Shown here in pieces: positions 1-9,519 of a DNA stretch of 20,327 nt; position 1 is the stretch's first letter, and every line of letters begins with the position of its first letter. A program made the translations under genes and the position numbers. The stretch lies in assembly GCA_001970855.1 (NCBI GenBank), contig LSSN01003038.1, forward strand, positions 1 to 20,327, read 5' to 3'. The notes below the pieces were generated by a model. It made no database searches, was not told the origin of the DNA, and saw nothing but the letters and a program-made list of their open reading frames with translations. Source of the DNA: Smittium culicis. Taxonomy: Eukaryota; Kickxellomycota; Harpellomycetes; Harpellales; Legeriomycetaceae.

Positions 1-144
1 TATAATTTTGTATATAATTTTGTATATAATTTTGTATATAATTTTGTATATAATTTTGTATATAATTTTGTATATAATTTTGTATATAATTTTGTATATA
101 ATTTTGTATATAATTTTGTATATAATTTTGTATATAATTTTGTA
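1..144. repeat. 12-bp minisatellite, 12 perfect units
   Basis: The unit TATAATTTTGTA is repeated head to tail twelve times without a mismatch and then breaks off into unique sequence at about 145–150. The array runs off the left edge of the window, so its true length is unknown. The perfect identity of the units suggests recent expansion or homogenisation. The unit is 11/12 A/T. No gene is close to it; the nearest gene start is about 3.5 kb away. Confidence 0.97.
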
Positions 145-3024
145 TAATATTGATGTAAAAAATAGAATCCCGTTTTAATATTATTTCAAAAAATATTATC
201 GTTTATTATTGTGATTTAAAACAATACAGAGTAATTTTTTCAGTTTGATTAATCTCAATATGATTCAAATTTTACAAAAACATTTATAAACATTATTTAT
301 TCTACTGTTAATTATATGCAAAATTTTAAAAGACGAACTCCGAGTCTCAAAAAATCATATAAGAACTGATCATCAACTACACTCGAGTTAAAAAAGTGGG
401 AGTTTCATAATGAGGTAATCGACACTAAAATTATAAAGAATTCACATGAAATTTCGAAAACAGCTTGTTTTCACAAACATTTTTTGATTATGCTTATAGT
501 TATAATTTTTATTGATTTTATTTTAATAGTTTAGCTATTAAATGATAATTATAATTATGTATTTTTTATTCATCTTGAATTTATTAATATTTTTAATTGT
601 TTGAAATTATGTATTTCGGGCTGAGCAATAAAATTAAATGGCTGATATTCATTATTTTTAATTTTAACTTGAGCTGATTATTATTATACAAAAGTTAATA
701 ATAAATAATAAATGTTTAATTTGTTTAATTTAAATAAAAATGGTAAAATATTCACTAATTTAAATACTTGGTTTTTGAACGTATTTTAAATCAAAAATGT
801 ATTTCAAGATCAAGTTTTATCAATTCAAAATGTTAAAATTGCTATTTTTTTTTTTAAAAATTCAGACAAATAAATATTTTTTATTGAGTTTTTTATATTA
901 ATGATATTTATAAAATGAAATATTAGTTGATAGATGATTTGATTGTAAATATTATTATAGAAAAAATTATAAATAGAGTAAATTGAGTGATAATTTTGAG
1001 TAATTAGAAATTTTATTTTTCATAAGCCAAATATTTTATTAAATTTCTTCATACTTTTATTTTTATTAATATATAAGATTAAAATTTTTTTAAATTAAAT
1101 TTTTAATATTATTTAAAATTGGTTAATTGTGTGTTTTTTATTGTTATATTTTTAATGATATTTATAAATGATTAAACATGCATAATTTATTAATATATTT
1201 TTTAATAAATTAGGATATATAAAATAATTTATATTAAAATAACTACTTTCAAATTAATTTTTATAATCTATATATATAATATCATTTCTTTCATACACTA
1301 TATATTTCTTCCAATTCAGCGGTCAGAAACGTGTTAAAAAGTCAGAATATCCTACTGTGAATTTTTTTTATATACCAATAATTTTCCCCCCAGGAAATTT
1401 AAATGTTATAAATGCGTTTCAAGTAATAAAAATTGCCGAATACCCGTCCAATTTTTTTATTTACCTATTATCGATGTCATTATAATTTTTTTATGGCAAG
1501 AAAAAAAAAAAAAAATTACTTTATTACTATATTACTTTTCTTGTAATAATTTACATTTTTCGATACTTGTTGCTACCCTATTTTTATATTTTCTGAGATT
1601 GTATACCCCGCTAGTATAATTAACCGAAAAAATTCTTTTTTTAAATTTTGTATCGAAATAAATAAACTAGCTAGTGTTTATTTATCATCACACCTATTTA
1701 AAGGTTATTTTATAACCCATATTTGTGATTATTATATATAATCACACGAAAATAAACTAAATTATTCCCATTATTATAAAATAATTCACAAAAAATGTGA
1801 GTCATAAAATATTTAAATATTTGTTAAAAAATTTTATAAACATTAAATTTAGTTGTAAATTATATAGCAAATATGAAATTTATTGGAATAGAAATTTTTT
1901 ATAAATCTATAAAAAACATAATTTAAGAGTAAATAAAGCGATGAATTTAAATTAATTAGAAATTATAGCTTTAGTTTATAAAATTTGAAGCTAGTTTTTA
2001 ATAACTATGTACATGATTATAAACATAAAAATTTTTTCTTCGGTATATAGTTTTAAACGTTCTCAAGAAAAAAAAAACCGGGTTTACATATTTTTTATAC
2101 GATATTAATTTAGAAAATAATAAATTTTATTAACATTAAATGCTGTAAAGTTAGTATTTTTTTGCAACTTTTAAATAAAAAGCTACCAAAATTATATTAT
2201 AAGTATTTAATTCAAGGAGCAGAGCTTTTTCTATTAAAGAATTCCTGTCAATCATTATTTTAAATTTTAAATATATTAAAAAATATTTTCAAATAGATTT
2301 ATCTTTATCTAAATCAATCATCAACTAGAATTATATTTAAAATTAGCAAAACTATTTAAAAATATCCACCATATCTGAATATACGCTTTTATACATATGG
2401 CCGTTTTATTGTAGTAATTAATAAATCAATATAATAAAATTTTAAATTTGACAGCGTAAAGTAATCTTAATTCTTATTAAAGTGGTAATACTTTTCTTTA
2501 TTTCAGCTATTAAAAAGCTATAAATTTCTATGAGACTATAATCCAGAAAGTTTCGAGTAGATGCACGATACAATCTATATTCATATAAAATTATTTGCGA
2601 TTTCAGTAGCAATCTAAAACTAAAAGGGTTTAAAGGCTCTTTTCAGATAATCAAAAGATTCAAAAATTATTATATAGAAGATTAAACAAGGAATTCTGTG
2701 TTATTTATAGTATTAAAAAAAAATTCTAGCAATATTTTCCTAATAAACTAATATCTACGTTAACATTAAATTTTCAATTGGTTTAGATCGTTTTTAGACT
2801 CAAGTATATTTAATATTCTGGTGTACTGTCAGATAATAGTTATCGAATATTGTACTAAATAAAATATAAATAAAAATAAATATCTTGGCAAGATATCTAG
2901 TTTTTAAAAATATTCCTCTAATATAGTACAGTGACATGTAATTCATAAACATTAAGCATTTACAGATTGCGTATTAGCGATATAACAAATAAGTTAAATG
3001 AGTTTAATACGCTAATGCAACAAG
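145..3024. other. AT-rich intergenic spacer without a recognisable gene
   Basis: I see no reading frame with protein-like composition on either strand, no tRNA-like A/B boxes and no splice-compatible exon series. The stretch has many A and T runs (for example a run of A at about 1501–1515). It also holds three closely spaced small inverted repeats at 1661–1745, described separately. It may contain decayed repeats too old to recognise by eye. Confidence 0.6.
1661..1745. repeat. Cluster of three short inverted repeats
   Basis: Three potential hairpins follow one another. The first is AATAAAC (1661–1667) paired with GTTTATT around a CTAGCTAG core. The second is GGTTAT/ATAACC with a 3-nt loop at 1703–1717. 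The third is GTGATTAT/ATAATCAC with a 5-nt loop at 1725–1745. Arms of 6–8 bp are perfect. In DNA this AT-rich some short palindromes arise by chance, so function is unproven. Confidence 0.5.
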
Positions 3025-3221
3025 TTAACCCTTTCCTAGGCAGTAGACTATTTTTGAACCAAAAGATGTAGCCGAATGAATTCAATTAGAATAGTTTATT
3101 TCCGAGACCTTAAGAGCTATTGGTATATTGGAAATTAGAAGCAAATAATAAATTTGCTTTTAAACTATAAACGAATCATAAATTTGATTTTTTTAAAGAG
3201 CGATGAGTGGGAAAGGGTTAA
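3025..3221 (+). mobile_element. piggyBac-like MITE, copy 1 (197 bp)
   Basis: The element is bounded by TTAA on both sides (3025–3028 and 3218–3221). Its terminal inverted repeats start CCCTTTCC and end GGGAAAGGG. It shares the internal blocks AGTAGACTATTTTTG, CCGAGACCTTAAG and AAACGAATCATAAA with the other copies in this window. A perfect internal palindrome, AAGCAAAT/ATTTGCTT, lies at 3139–3159. A TTAA target duplication with CCC…GGG ends is the known signature of piggyBac-type elements. At 197 bp with no reading frame it is non-autonomous. It lies about 380 bp upstream of the CCT epsilon start. Assignment to piggyBac rests on the ends only, since no transposase is present. Confidence 0.88.
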
Positions 3222-3601
3222 ATTTGAAGGTGTCTATGCCAATAGATCAACGATTGTATTAGAGACCAAGCTGGATTAATAACTGATTGGATATATACAA
3301 ATTTAGGAGCACTATTCGTAAAAGAGAAAACATTGAGGTTGGAGATTCGCTTATGTAGAAAGTCGCAGAAAAATTTTTATAATTGCAACAGGGCAAATTA
3401 CTGGTTGGTTTTGATTAGATCATAACAGAAGACTGAATTCAGCTGTTGACTATTTTTTCTTTGCTTAGTCATTCATCAAGTTTCTACAAGATCTTACTAC
3501 TGACAATAGTCTATCAAAACAATAAAAATCACTCTATACTCATCTTGACCAATATATCAAAAAATCTTCGATATTTTGCTTTTCATAAAGTGTAATCCAT
3601 C
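3222..3601. promoter_or_regulatory. Upstream region of the CCT epsilon gene
   Basis: This stretch separates the MITE from the CCT epsilon ATG and should hold its promoter. A CCAAT pentamer sits at 3549–3553, about 50 bp before the ATG, next to the AT-rich motif AATATATC. No clear TATA box at a typical distance is visible. No other gene is apparent. Confidence 0.35.
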
Positions 3602-5694
3602 ATGAGCGCCGTTTATACAACTGATGAATATGGACGTCCTTTTATTATCGTTAGAGAACAAGACAAGAAATCCAGAAAAACTGGAATAGAGGCTGCAAAG
3701 GTATTTTCAATCATTATTTCAACCATCATTTCAACCATTATTTTTCATCTATGCCTTTATATTTTGCGCAAATTGTTACCCGTCAATACTTTTAAGAGTA
3801 TATGACTTAGAGAGTTGCATTTACCATTTCCTTTATCAATACATTTTTGAGCACAGTTCATCCTAAATAGCATCTAATAGAAACTCCTAAAATCTTATAT
3901 ATATCTTTATAGTCGCATATTCTTGCAGCTAAAACAGTCTCAGGAATTATAAGAACATCTTTGGGACCAAGAGGTATATATTTCTTATTTAATCTGATGA
4001 AAGAAAGATTTCTACAAACTTGATTATTAAATTTATTTAACCCTATTTTTTAGGTTTGGACAAAATCATGATTTCCCCAGATGGCGATATCACTATTACT
4101 AATGATGGTGCTACTATTTTACAAAGCATGAAAGTTGACAATCAAATTGCCAAGCTTTTAGTAGATTTATCTAAATCACAAGACGAAGAAATTGGTGATG
4201 GAACTACAGGAATTGTTGGTATGTTTATTTGCTATTTTTGTCTTATTATTTATAAAAAACGCCCTTTTCTTTATAAATATTAACTTTTTATAAACATTTC
4301 GCTAATTCACTTCTTAGTTTTTGCTGGAGCATTATTGGAGCAAGCCGAAGAGCTACTAGATAGAGGAATACACCCTGTTAGGATTTCTGAGGGCTTTGAA
4401 AAAGCTTGTAAAATAGCTGTTGATCACCTAGATTCAGTCTCTGATGTTGTACCTTGGTCTAAAGATGACACTTCAAACTTGCTTAAATGCGCAAAAACTT
4501 CCCTTGGTAGTAAAATGTAATGTGCTATATCTAATATTTAAACATTCTTTTGGCGTTTACTATAATTAATTTGATTAAACTAATTAATATTGTCTTAGAG
4601 TAAACAAGTGTCACGATCAGTTCACAAAAATGGCTGTAGACTCAGTTTTGGCAGTAGCTGATCTTGAAAGAAAGGACGTCGATTTTGAATTAGTTAAAGT
4701 TGAAGGCAAGGTTGGTGGTGAATTGGCAGACTCGCAAGTTATTTTTGGAGTTGTTATTGACAAAGATTTTTCTCATTCTCAGATGCCTAAAGAAATCAAA
4801 GACGCACGCATTTCAATTTTGACGTGCCCATTTGAACCCCCAAAGCCTAAAACCAAGCACAAGCTCGACATTTCTACAATTTCTGAATATAAGTCTCTCC
4901 AAGAGTATGAGAAAAAAACATTTGAAGACATGATTGCTAGGGTCAAAGATAGTGGTGCTAATCTTGTTGTTTGCCAATGGGGTTTCGATGACGAAGCCAA
5001 TCACTTGTTGTTGGCTCACAAGCTCCCAGCTATCAGATGGGTTGGCGGACCAGAGATTGAGCTCATAGCTATTGCAACATCAGGAAGAATTGTTCCTCGA
5101 TTTGAAGACTTGACCTCAGATAAATTGGGAACAGCAGGCACTGTCCGAGAGGTAACCTTTGGTACTAACAACGAGAAGATGATTGTTATCGAAGATTGCG
5201 CTAATCCAAAAGCAGTAACAGTTCTTATCAGAGGAGGAAATAAGATGATCGTCGATGAAGCTAAAAGATCTCTTCATGATGCAATGTGTGTTGTTCGTAA
5301 TTTGATTACAGACAATAGGGTAGTTTATGGCGGAGGAGCAGTTGAAATAGCATGCTCATTGGCAGTTTTCCAGCAAGCAGATAAGATATCTACAATAGAG
5401 CAGTATGCAATGAGGGGCTTTTCACAAGCACTTGATGCGATTCCATTAACATTAGCAGAAAATTCTGGATTGGATCCTATTGAAACGCTATCAGAATTAA
5501 AATCAACACAGCTAGAAACCGGAAACTTTAGGTTAGGAGTAGACTGTATGTCGAGAGGGTCTAATGATATGAGAGACCAGTTTGTTTTCGACCCTTTGAT
5601 TTCCAAGAGACAACAATTGCTACTTGCTACTCAACTCGTCAAGATGATTTTAAAGATTGATGATGTTATTGTACACTCTGCTAGTGAGAATTAA
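3602..5694 (+). CDS. CCT5: T-complex protein 1 subunit epsilon (CCT5), five exons
   Basis: This is the epsilon subunit of the cytosolic chaperonin CCT/TRiC, which folds actin, tubulin and other proteins in an ATP-driven double ring. Joining exons 3602–3700, 3913–3973, 4054–4218, 4318–4516 and 4599–5694 gives one open frame of 539 codons plus stop, close to the roughly 540–560 residues usual for this subunit. Visible landmarks are [18 protein letters not shown] at the N-terminus (epsilon-specific), TSLGPRGLDKI across the exon 2/3 junction, the nucleotide-binding NDGATIL (residues 70–76) and GDGTT (101–105), VKVEGKVGG (207–215), [32 protein letters not shown] (386–390), [13 protein letters not shown] (about 415–427) and a C-terminal MILKIDD. 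All introns have GT–AG ends, and each junction restores a family-conserved residue run. The start is the first ATG, and the [11 protein letters not shown] context fits the family. No truncation or missing key residue is seen. It converges with the mannosyltransferase gene on the right. Confidence 0.97.
3701..3912 (+). other. CCT5 intron 1 (212 bp)
   Basis: The donor is GTATTT after AAG (residue 33) and the acceptor is TTATAG before TCGCAT. It falls between codons (phase 0). Removing it joins GIEAAK to SHILAAK, as the chaperonin family requires. It is more than twice the length of the other introns here. Just after the donor it carries a short imperfect direct repeat (TTTCAACCATCA, TTTCAACCATTA). 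Reading through the donor would extend exon 1 by 34 unrelated codons before a stop. Confidence 0.92.
3974..4053 (+). other. CCT5 intron 2 (80 bp)
   Basis: The donor is GTATAT and the acceptor TTTTAG. The intron splits the Gly codon of the conserved LGPRGLDK run (phase 1). A TTTAAC sequence about 15 bp before the acceptor is a possible branch site. Confidence 0.93.
4219..4317 (+). other. CCT5 intron 3 (99 bp)
   Basis: The donor is GTATGT (fungal consensus) and the acceptor CTTAG. The intron splits a Val codon right after the GDGTTGIV motif (phase 1). A GCTAAT sequence near 4301–4306 is a likely branch site. Confidence 0.94.
4517..4598 (+). other. CCT5 intron 4 (82 bp)
   Basis: The donor is GTAATG and the acceptor CTTAG. 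Splicing rebuilds the Ile codon of [11 protein letters not shown] (phase 2). An ACTAAT sequence at about 4580–4585 matches a fungal branch site at a usual distance from the acceptor. Confidence 0.94.
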
Positions 5695-6031
5695 GAAATT
5701 TTTTTTTTAATTAAATTATATTAATCGTTGCTTTTACTTTTTACTATAGTAATACAAGGAATGTCTTATTTTTTTTAATTTTTATTTGTAACCCTGAACT
5801 TGATAAAAAATAAAAAGGTTATTGAAGCCAATAAAACAAAATTTTTTTAATAGAATGATTATGGAAGGAAAAGGAGATAAAAAAGAGGGTAAAATGAAGT
5901 AAATTTATATGTAATGTATTAGTTAATAAATGGGAATAAGTAGGAGGGTGATGTAGAAAAGTATGAAATATAAAAAAATATGAGGAGTTTTAGAAAGAGG
6001 GGTTGATCACAATAATATGAGGTTGAATGTT
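5695..6031. other. Convergent 3' spacer between CCT5 and the mannosyltransferase gene
   Basis: The two genes end tail to tail with 337 bp between their stop codons. The spacer must hold both 3' ends. On the + strand AATAAA occurs at 5809–5814 and 5830–5835, about 115–140 bp after the CCT5 stop. It contains T and A runs and no reading frame of note. I see no clear AATAAA for the minus-strand gene. Confidence 0.55.
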
Positions 6032-7159
6032 CTATACTATGTCCCATCTTTTTCTACATCCGTAGTTAAATTCATTTTCCTTTTCAGGGTCACAGACGCA
6101 CTTTCCAAGTTTATTAGAGTCTTTTGGACAGAAACCCATAGCAGGGTGGTAGTAACCAACATCACCAAAGTATTTGACTTGACTTTTTTGCAAGAACATG
6201 GCGACGGCTAGGGTGTGTACGGGAGCGTCACCCCATCTTTCGTAGAAGAAACCTCCAGATTTGTCCAAGTATTCAAAGTAAGCTTTGTATTCTTTAGATC
6301 TGTAGAAGGATAAGTCGACGATTTCGAAGTTGGTCCAGAAGTGGCAGCCGTTATATTCGCCGTTTTCAGTGGTGAATTCAAGCAAGTTCTTTTTGGGGAT
6401 AAGGTCAGGATTTTCTTTCATGAAGTTTTTAGTGGTGTTCCATAGGGTAGGGATAGTTTTCATGTACTCGTTAGGAGCCATATTCCAACCATATTTGTAG
6501 CCATTATCTTTCATGTATTTGAAAGGATCATAGTCGAGATCACAGTAATATTTGACGTCAGGTTCAATTCTCCAGTAAAATTCTAACTCGCTGAGAAGGG
6601 GATGCCTGTAGATATAGCCAGACTGGAATCTGCACATGAATTTATAGGATTTGCTTTTTCCGTTGATATAGTCGGCTTTATCTAAAACGTCTTGGGCCTT
6701 AGCTTGGTCGATCCAGGATGGATAACCCCAAGATTCACTATCGAGGATTCCAAAAGAAACTTGAGACTTAGTGAGATCCTGTACACCCTTTTTGAATTCT
6801 TCAGTGAAAGGGACGTCGTTTAAGAAAATGTATGGGTAGTTGAACTTGTGATTGAATCTGTCTTCAATTTGCCTAATAGTTTGTCTCATTCCATGCAAAT
6901 CAGTGTTTCTGACCAAGGAAACTAGAGCGGCTTTGACTTTTGAAGGGCTTTGACGGGTATCTTCTTGAAGAAGACGCTGATCAGAGGGCGATTCAGCAGC
7001 ATTCTCTTGTTTGAGACTAGCAGGCTTAGCGATTTCATTGACCACGGCACTAGTTTCAGTTTTCAAAATAAAGTGCAGGCCTATTAGGCACAAAAGTGCA
7101 AGTAGGATGATTTGGAGAAGGGAGCTTATCCGGCGAGGAACAAACTTAATCATTTGCAA
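6032..7159 (-). CDS. Alpha-1,2-mannosyltransferase, KRE2/MNT1/KTR family (GT15)
   Basis: This is predicted to be a Golgi type II membrane enzyme that transfers mannose from GDP-mannose in alpha-1,2 linkage to O- and N-linked glycans of secreted and cell-wall proteins. The 375-residue product has a short basic cytosolic tail (residues 1–10), one hydrophobic anchor (about 11–32), a stem rich in A, S, E and Q (about 33–72), and then the catalytic domain. GT15 landmarks are YWRIEPDVKYYCDLDYDPF (195–213), YNGCHFWTNFEI (269–280) and GGFFYERWGDAPVHTLA (302–317). By analogy with yeast Kre2p, E279 is the candidate catalytic glutamate and H315 a metal-binding residue. The C-terminal cysteines (CPKD, CVCDPE, YGCRKRW) also match the family. 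It is slightly shorter than yeast Kre2p (about 440 residues), mainly in the stem. The start is the first ATG before the anchor. There is no intron. Which KTR paralogue it is cannot be told from this sequence. Confidence 0.96.
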   Translation of the reverse strand: MQMIKFVPRRISSLLQIILLALLCLIGLHFILKTETSAVVNEIAKPASLKQENAAESPSDQRLLQEDTRQSPSKVKAALVSLVRNTDLHGMRQTIRQIEDRFNHKFNYPYIFLNDVPFTEEFKKGVQDLTKSQVSFGILDSESWGYPSWIDQAKAQDVLDKADYINGKSKSYKFMCRFQSGYIYRHPLLSELEFYWRIEPDVKYYCDLDYDPFKYMKDNGYKYGWNMAPNEYMKTIPTLWNTTKNFMKENPDLIPKKNLLEFTTENGEYNGCHFWTNFEIVDLSFYRSKEYKAYFEYLDKSGGFFYERWGDAPVHTLAVAMFLQKSQVKYFGDVGYYHPAMGFCPKDSNKLGKCVCDPEKENEFNYGCRKRWDIV

Positions 7160-7265
7160 TAAGTTTTTAAACAGGTAAGTGGAAGTAAAATGATAGTGAA
7201 TAGCAGTGGAATTGGGAGTGGATTAATGCTAAAAGAGGGATCTTTTACTTGATCCTTCTAAATTC

Positions 7266-7273
7266 TTTATATA
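7266..7273 (-). promoter_or_regulatory. Candidate TATA box of the mannosyltransferase gene
   Basis: On the minus strand the sequence reads CTTATATAAAG, with TATATAAA about 107 bp upstream of the ATG at 7159. It stands in a stretch with few other TATA-like motifs. The placement suits a core promoter, but no transcript start is known. Confidence 0.45.
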
Positions 7274-8589
7274 AGTTTGTTTGTGAATGAAAACAAACAA
7301 ATGCCTAAGAAAAGAAAGGAAAAGATTTAAAAAAGATAAAAGTCAAAACAAAATGGCTAACCAGAAGGAAGGAAGGATTGATTAGGTTCTCTTATATGTG
7401 AATTTCGGCTTTTTCTTTTAGAAACGACTGTATTAGCTGGAAATCTAATCTAAAACGCCAGTTATAAAAAAACAAAAGCCAACGGAAATCAGAAAATCTC
7501 CACCAACATTTTACATTTTAGAAGTGGGTGGAGGAGATATATTGGATTGACTTTGATTTTTGGTTGAAGTGGATTGGCTAATATTTTATCCTATAAGTGA
7601 TTGGCTTTTTCGAGGAGGGATTTTTCAATTTCAAGGTAATTCCATTGGCTGCGATATAATTACGCTGCAAATCAGAGACAGCGCTTTCATTCCTGTGAGT
7701 ATTCAACGAGACTCATTTTTTTTTACAGTGACTAAATGTCGAGCTTCGCATACCTGATTTGCAGTAACGCTTTAACTGTTGTCTCTACAGTCTCCTCTGC
7801 CTTCTTGCTGATTATCCTATCAAATAACCGATCACGCATCTTGATCTCTGTTTGCCCTTAAGTGTACGAAGATATTTAGGGCACTTAATTTAACACTGGT
7901 TATTCGTCATCGGAATTAAAAGCCTAAGGCTATTATAGTCAGATTGGAGTAGTTGGCCTTTTTTTCTTTGAGCGAGATAGAAATAGATTATTCTTCAATA
8001 ATGCAATATTAGTCTACGCTAAAGAAAATCCGCTAATAGTTCACTAAGGTCCCTGAGCTGCACCAATTTTCTAAGTGCCTATTTAGCGGTTATCATTGTA
8101 GATAGCAAATTGACGGCTACCTTTTACAAATATGGTTGGAGCTTTCGGGATAATATTAAATTATTTCTGCACTTTGATATGACCACTTACGCAAACTTAC
8201 AAATGTACTAATCTCCCAGTAAAAAACGATAATCGCTATATGTACGTAAAAAGCGTAATTGCCGCTGAATTTCCCTGCTAATATTACATAACTAGCTGAC
8301 TGTTCTGCTTAATAGTGGCTAAAAATGACACTAGTATATAGAACTCCTTGGACTGCTTATAGGATCGCATGCTATGCTGGCTGTTCCACCAACCTTGCGT
8401 AACTGATCAATAACTTCGCTGACTCGTTCTCGGCCGTCGATTAACTACCCTCAACTACCTCTATTCGACAGTCAATACTGTATTGTGACTTTAGAGCAGA
8501 CTATCTAGCTTCACAGATCAAGAGCCAATAGGCTTTTTATCTTTGAGTCATAATTAAAGATTTTAGGCTAAAAAATTCAAACCTGCACT
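7274..8589. other. Intergenic stretch with raised GC, possibly a decayed element
   Basis: From about 7540 to 8560 the base composition is visibly less AT-rich than the other spacers, closer to that of the decayed retrotransposon on the right of the window. There is no long open frame. Short minus-strand pieces look somewhat protein-like: a 35-codon run at 7839–7732 beginning MRDRLFDRIISKK, and a run at about 8434–8332 containing RVSEVIDQLRKVGG. Stops are about as frequent as chance would give, and I recognise no domain. An 11-bp inverted repeat lies at 7665–7764. This may be an old transposon remnant or pseudogene; I cannot name it. Confidence 0.35.
7665..7764. repeat. 11-bp perfect inverted repeat with 78-bp loop
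   Basis: CTGCAAATCAG at 7665–7675 is matched by its exact reverse complement CTGATTTGCAG at 7754–7764. The arms do not extend further. It could be the ends of a tiny element or coincidence. Confidence 0.4.
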
Positions 8590-8974
8590 TTAATCCTTTC
8601 ACAGGCGGCTGATTGCTTTTGATCTACGTAAATATAACCAACAGCCTTCAATAAATATAAATTAATTTAACCCTTTCACGGGTGGTAGACTATTTTTGGC
8701 CACCCAAATATAGCCAACAGCGTTCAATTAAAATACTTTAATTCCGAGGCCTTAAGAAATATTGGTTTATCTTATAATAATAGCAAATAATAAATTTGCT
8801 TATAAACCATAAACGAATCATAAAATTGATTTTTTTAAAGAGCGTTGGACGGGAAAGGGTTAAAGACATATAATTGCAATGTTATAAAATAAAAAAGGCA
8901 AATAACAAAATGTCATAAATCACTGGCGAATCATAAAATTCGAATAATTATCTAGTATTATACGAGAAAGCGTT
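8590..8974 (+). mobile_element. piggyBac-like MITE, older copy interrupted by a second copy
   Basis: The left part is 8590–8666: TTAATCCTTTCACAGGCGG, then AAATATAACCAACAGCCTTCAATAAA. The right part is 8864–8974: GCAAATAACAAAAT, GGCGAATCATAAAATT, ending ACGAGAAAGCGTT. Both align with the first and second halves of the intact copies, and the 197-bp copy 8667–8863 sits exactly between them. Without the insert the outer copy is about 190 bp, the family length. It is the most diverged copy: its internal palindrome is broken, its right terminal repeat has two changes, and the right TTAA is lost. The right boundary is approximate. Confidence 0.75.
8667..8863 (+). mobile_element. piggyBac-like MITE, intact copy nested in an older copy (197 bp)
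   Basis: TTAA occurs at 8667–8670 and 8860–8863. The ends are CCCTTTCACGGG and GGACGGGAAAGGG. Internal blocks GGTAGACTATTTTTGG, ATATAGCCAACAGCGTTCAAT, CCGAGGCCTTAAGAAATATTGG and AAACGAATCATAAAATTGA match the other copies. The palindrome AGCAAAT/ATTTGCT is preserved (8782–8800). Target duplication and terminal repeats are perfect, so this is the youngest-looking copy. It is inserted in the middle of copy 8590–8974. Confidence 0.9.
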
Positions 8975-9519
8975 GTTACTTAATTTAAGTATATATTTCA
9001 ATCCAATAGCCTACCGCAGCTAGTAAAAGCGTGGTTCATTGGAATTAAGACTTTACTATTTATTTTAGGCCAGGCTAATTTTTTACCATTCATGCGTGGT
9101 TTGCTGTTATTGGCCTGATAAATTTTAAACAACGATTATCTATAGTTTATAAGTATACTCAAATGCCCATAGATTTATCAACTTTCAGAAATCTATTATC
9201 AAATAGAGAAATGTTTTTTACAATCACCCCCAAATAAAAAAAGATTCGAATTTTTAAAGGCTATTGCCTATTTATGGACTAACAATCCTGATATCATAAA
9301 TAAATCTTACTAAATTATTTTGCAAAAAACTTATGCACATAGTAAAGCTAACTTGGTAGCAGAGTGGTATTTAGTTCTATCCAACCGCTTAAAATTTCTG
9401 TATAATCCCTATATACTTTCCCCCTTATACTTACAATCAACCCCACTCAGTTTCATTCTTTAAATCACATAGCTGATTTGATTAAAATTTCCTTACCCAC
9501 ACGCATGTTTTAGAGTTCT
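8975..9519. other. AT-rich intergenic spacer
   Basis: This lies between the nested MITE pair and the inverted MITE. I see no reading frame, RNA gene or repeat that I can support. Confidence 0.55.

Noticed and set aside
3602..3805. 67-codon plus-strand frame taken as a small membrane protein
   Set aside because: The hydrophobic tail (residues 34–67) is intron 1 read through. The first 33 codons are CCT5 exon 1, which continues at 3913.
4779..5019. Minus-strand open frames inside CCT5 exon 5, and a third at 5325–5606
   Set aside because: These are opposite-strand shadows of a well-conserved coding exon.
7560..7757. 65-codon plus-strand open frame
   Set aside because: It has no recognisable domain, odd composition (F, W and I runs) and no support from splice sites or neighbouring exons. 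Short frames are expected by chance in this less AT-rich stretch.
9340..9400. tRNA-like stretch containing CTTGGTAGCAGAGTGG
   Set aside because: It resembles a D-arm, but no B box (GGTTCGAATCC-like) follows at the right distance and no acceptor stem can be folded.
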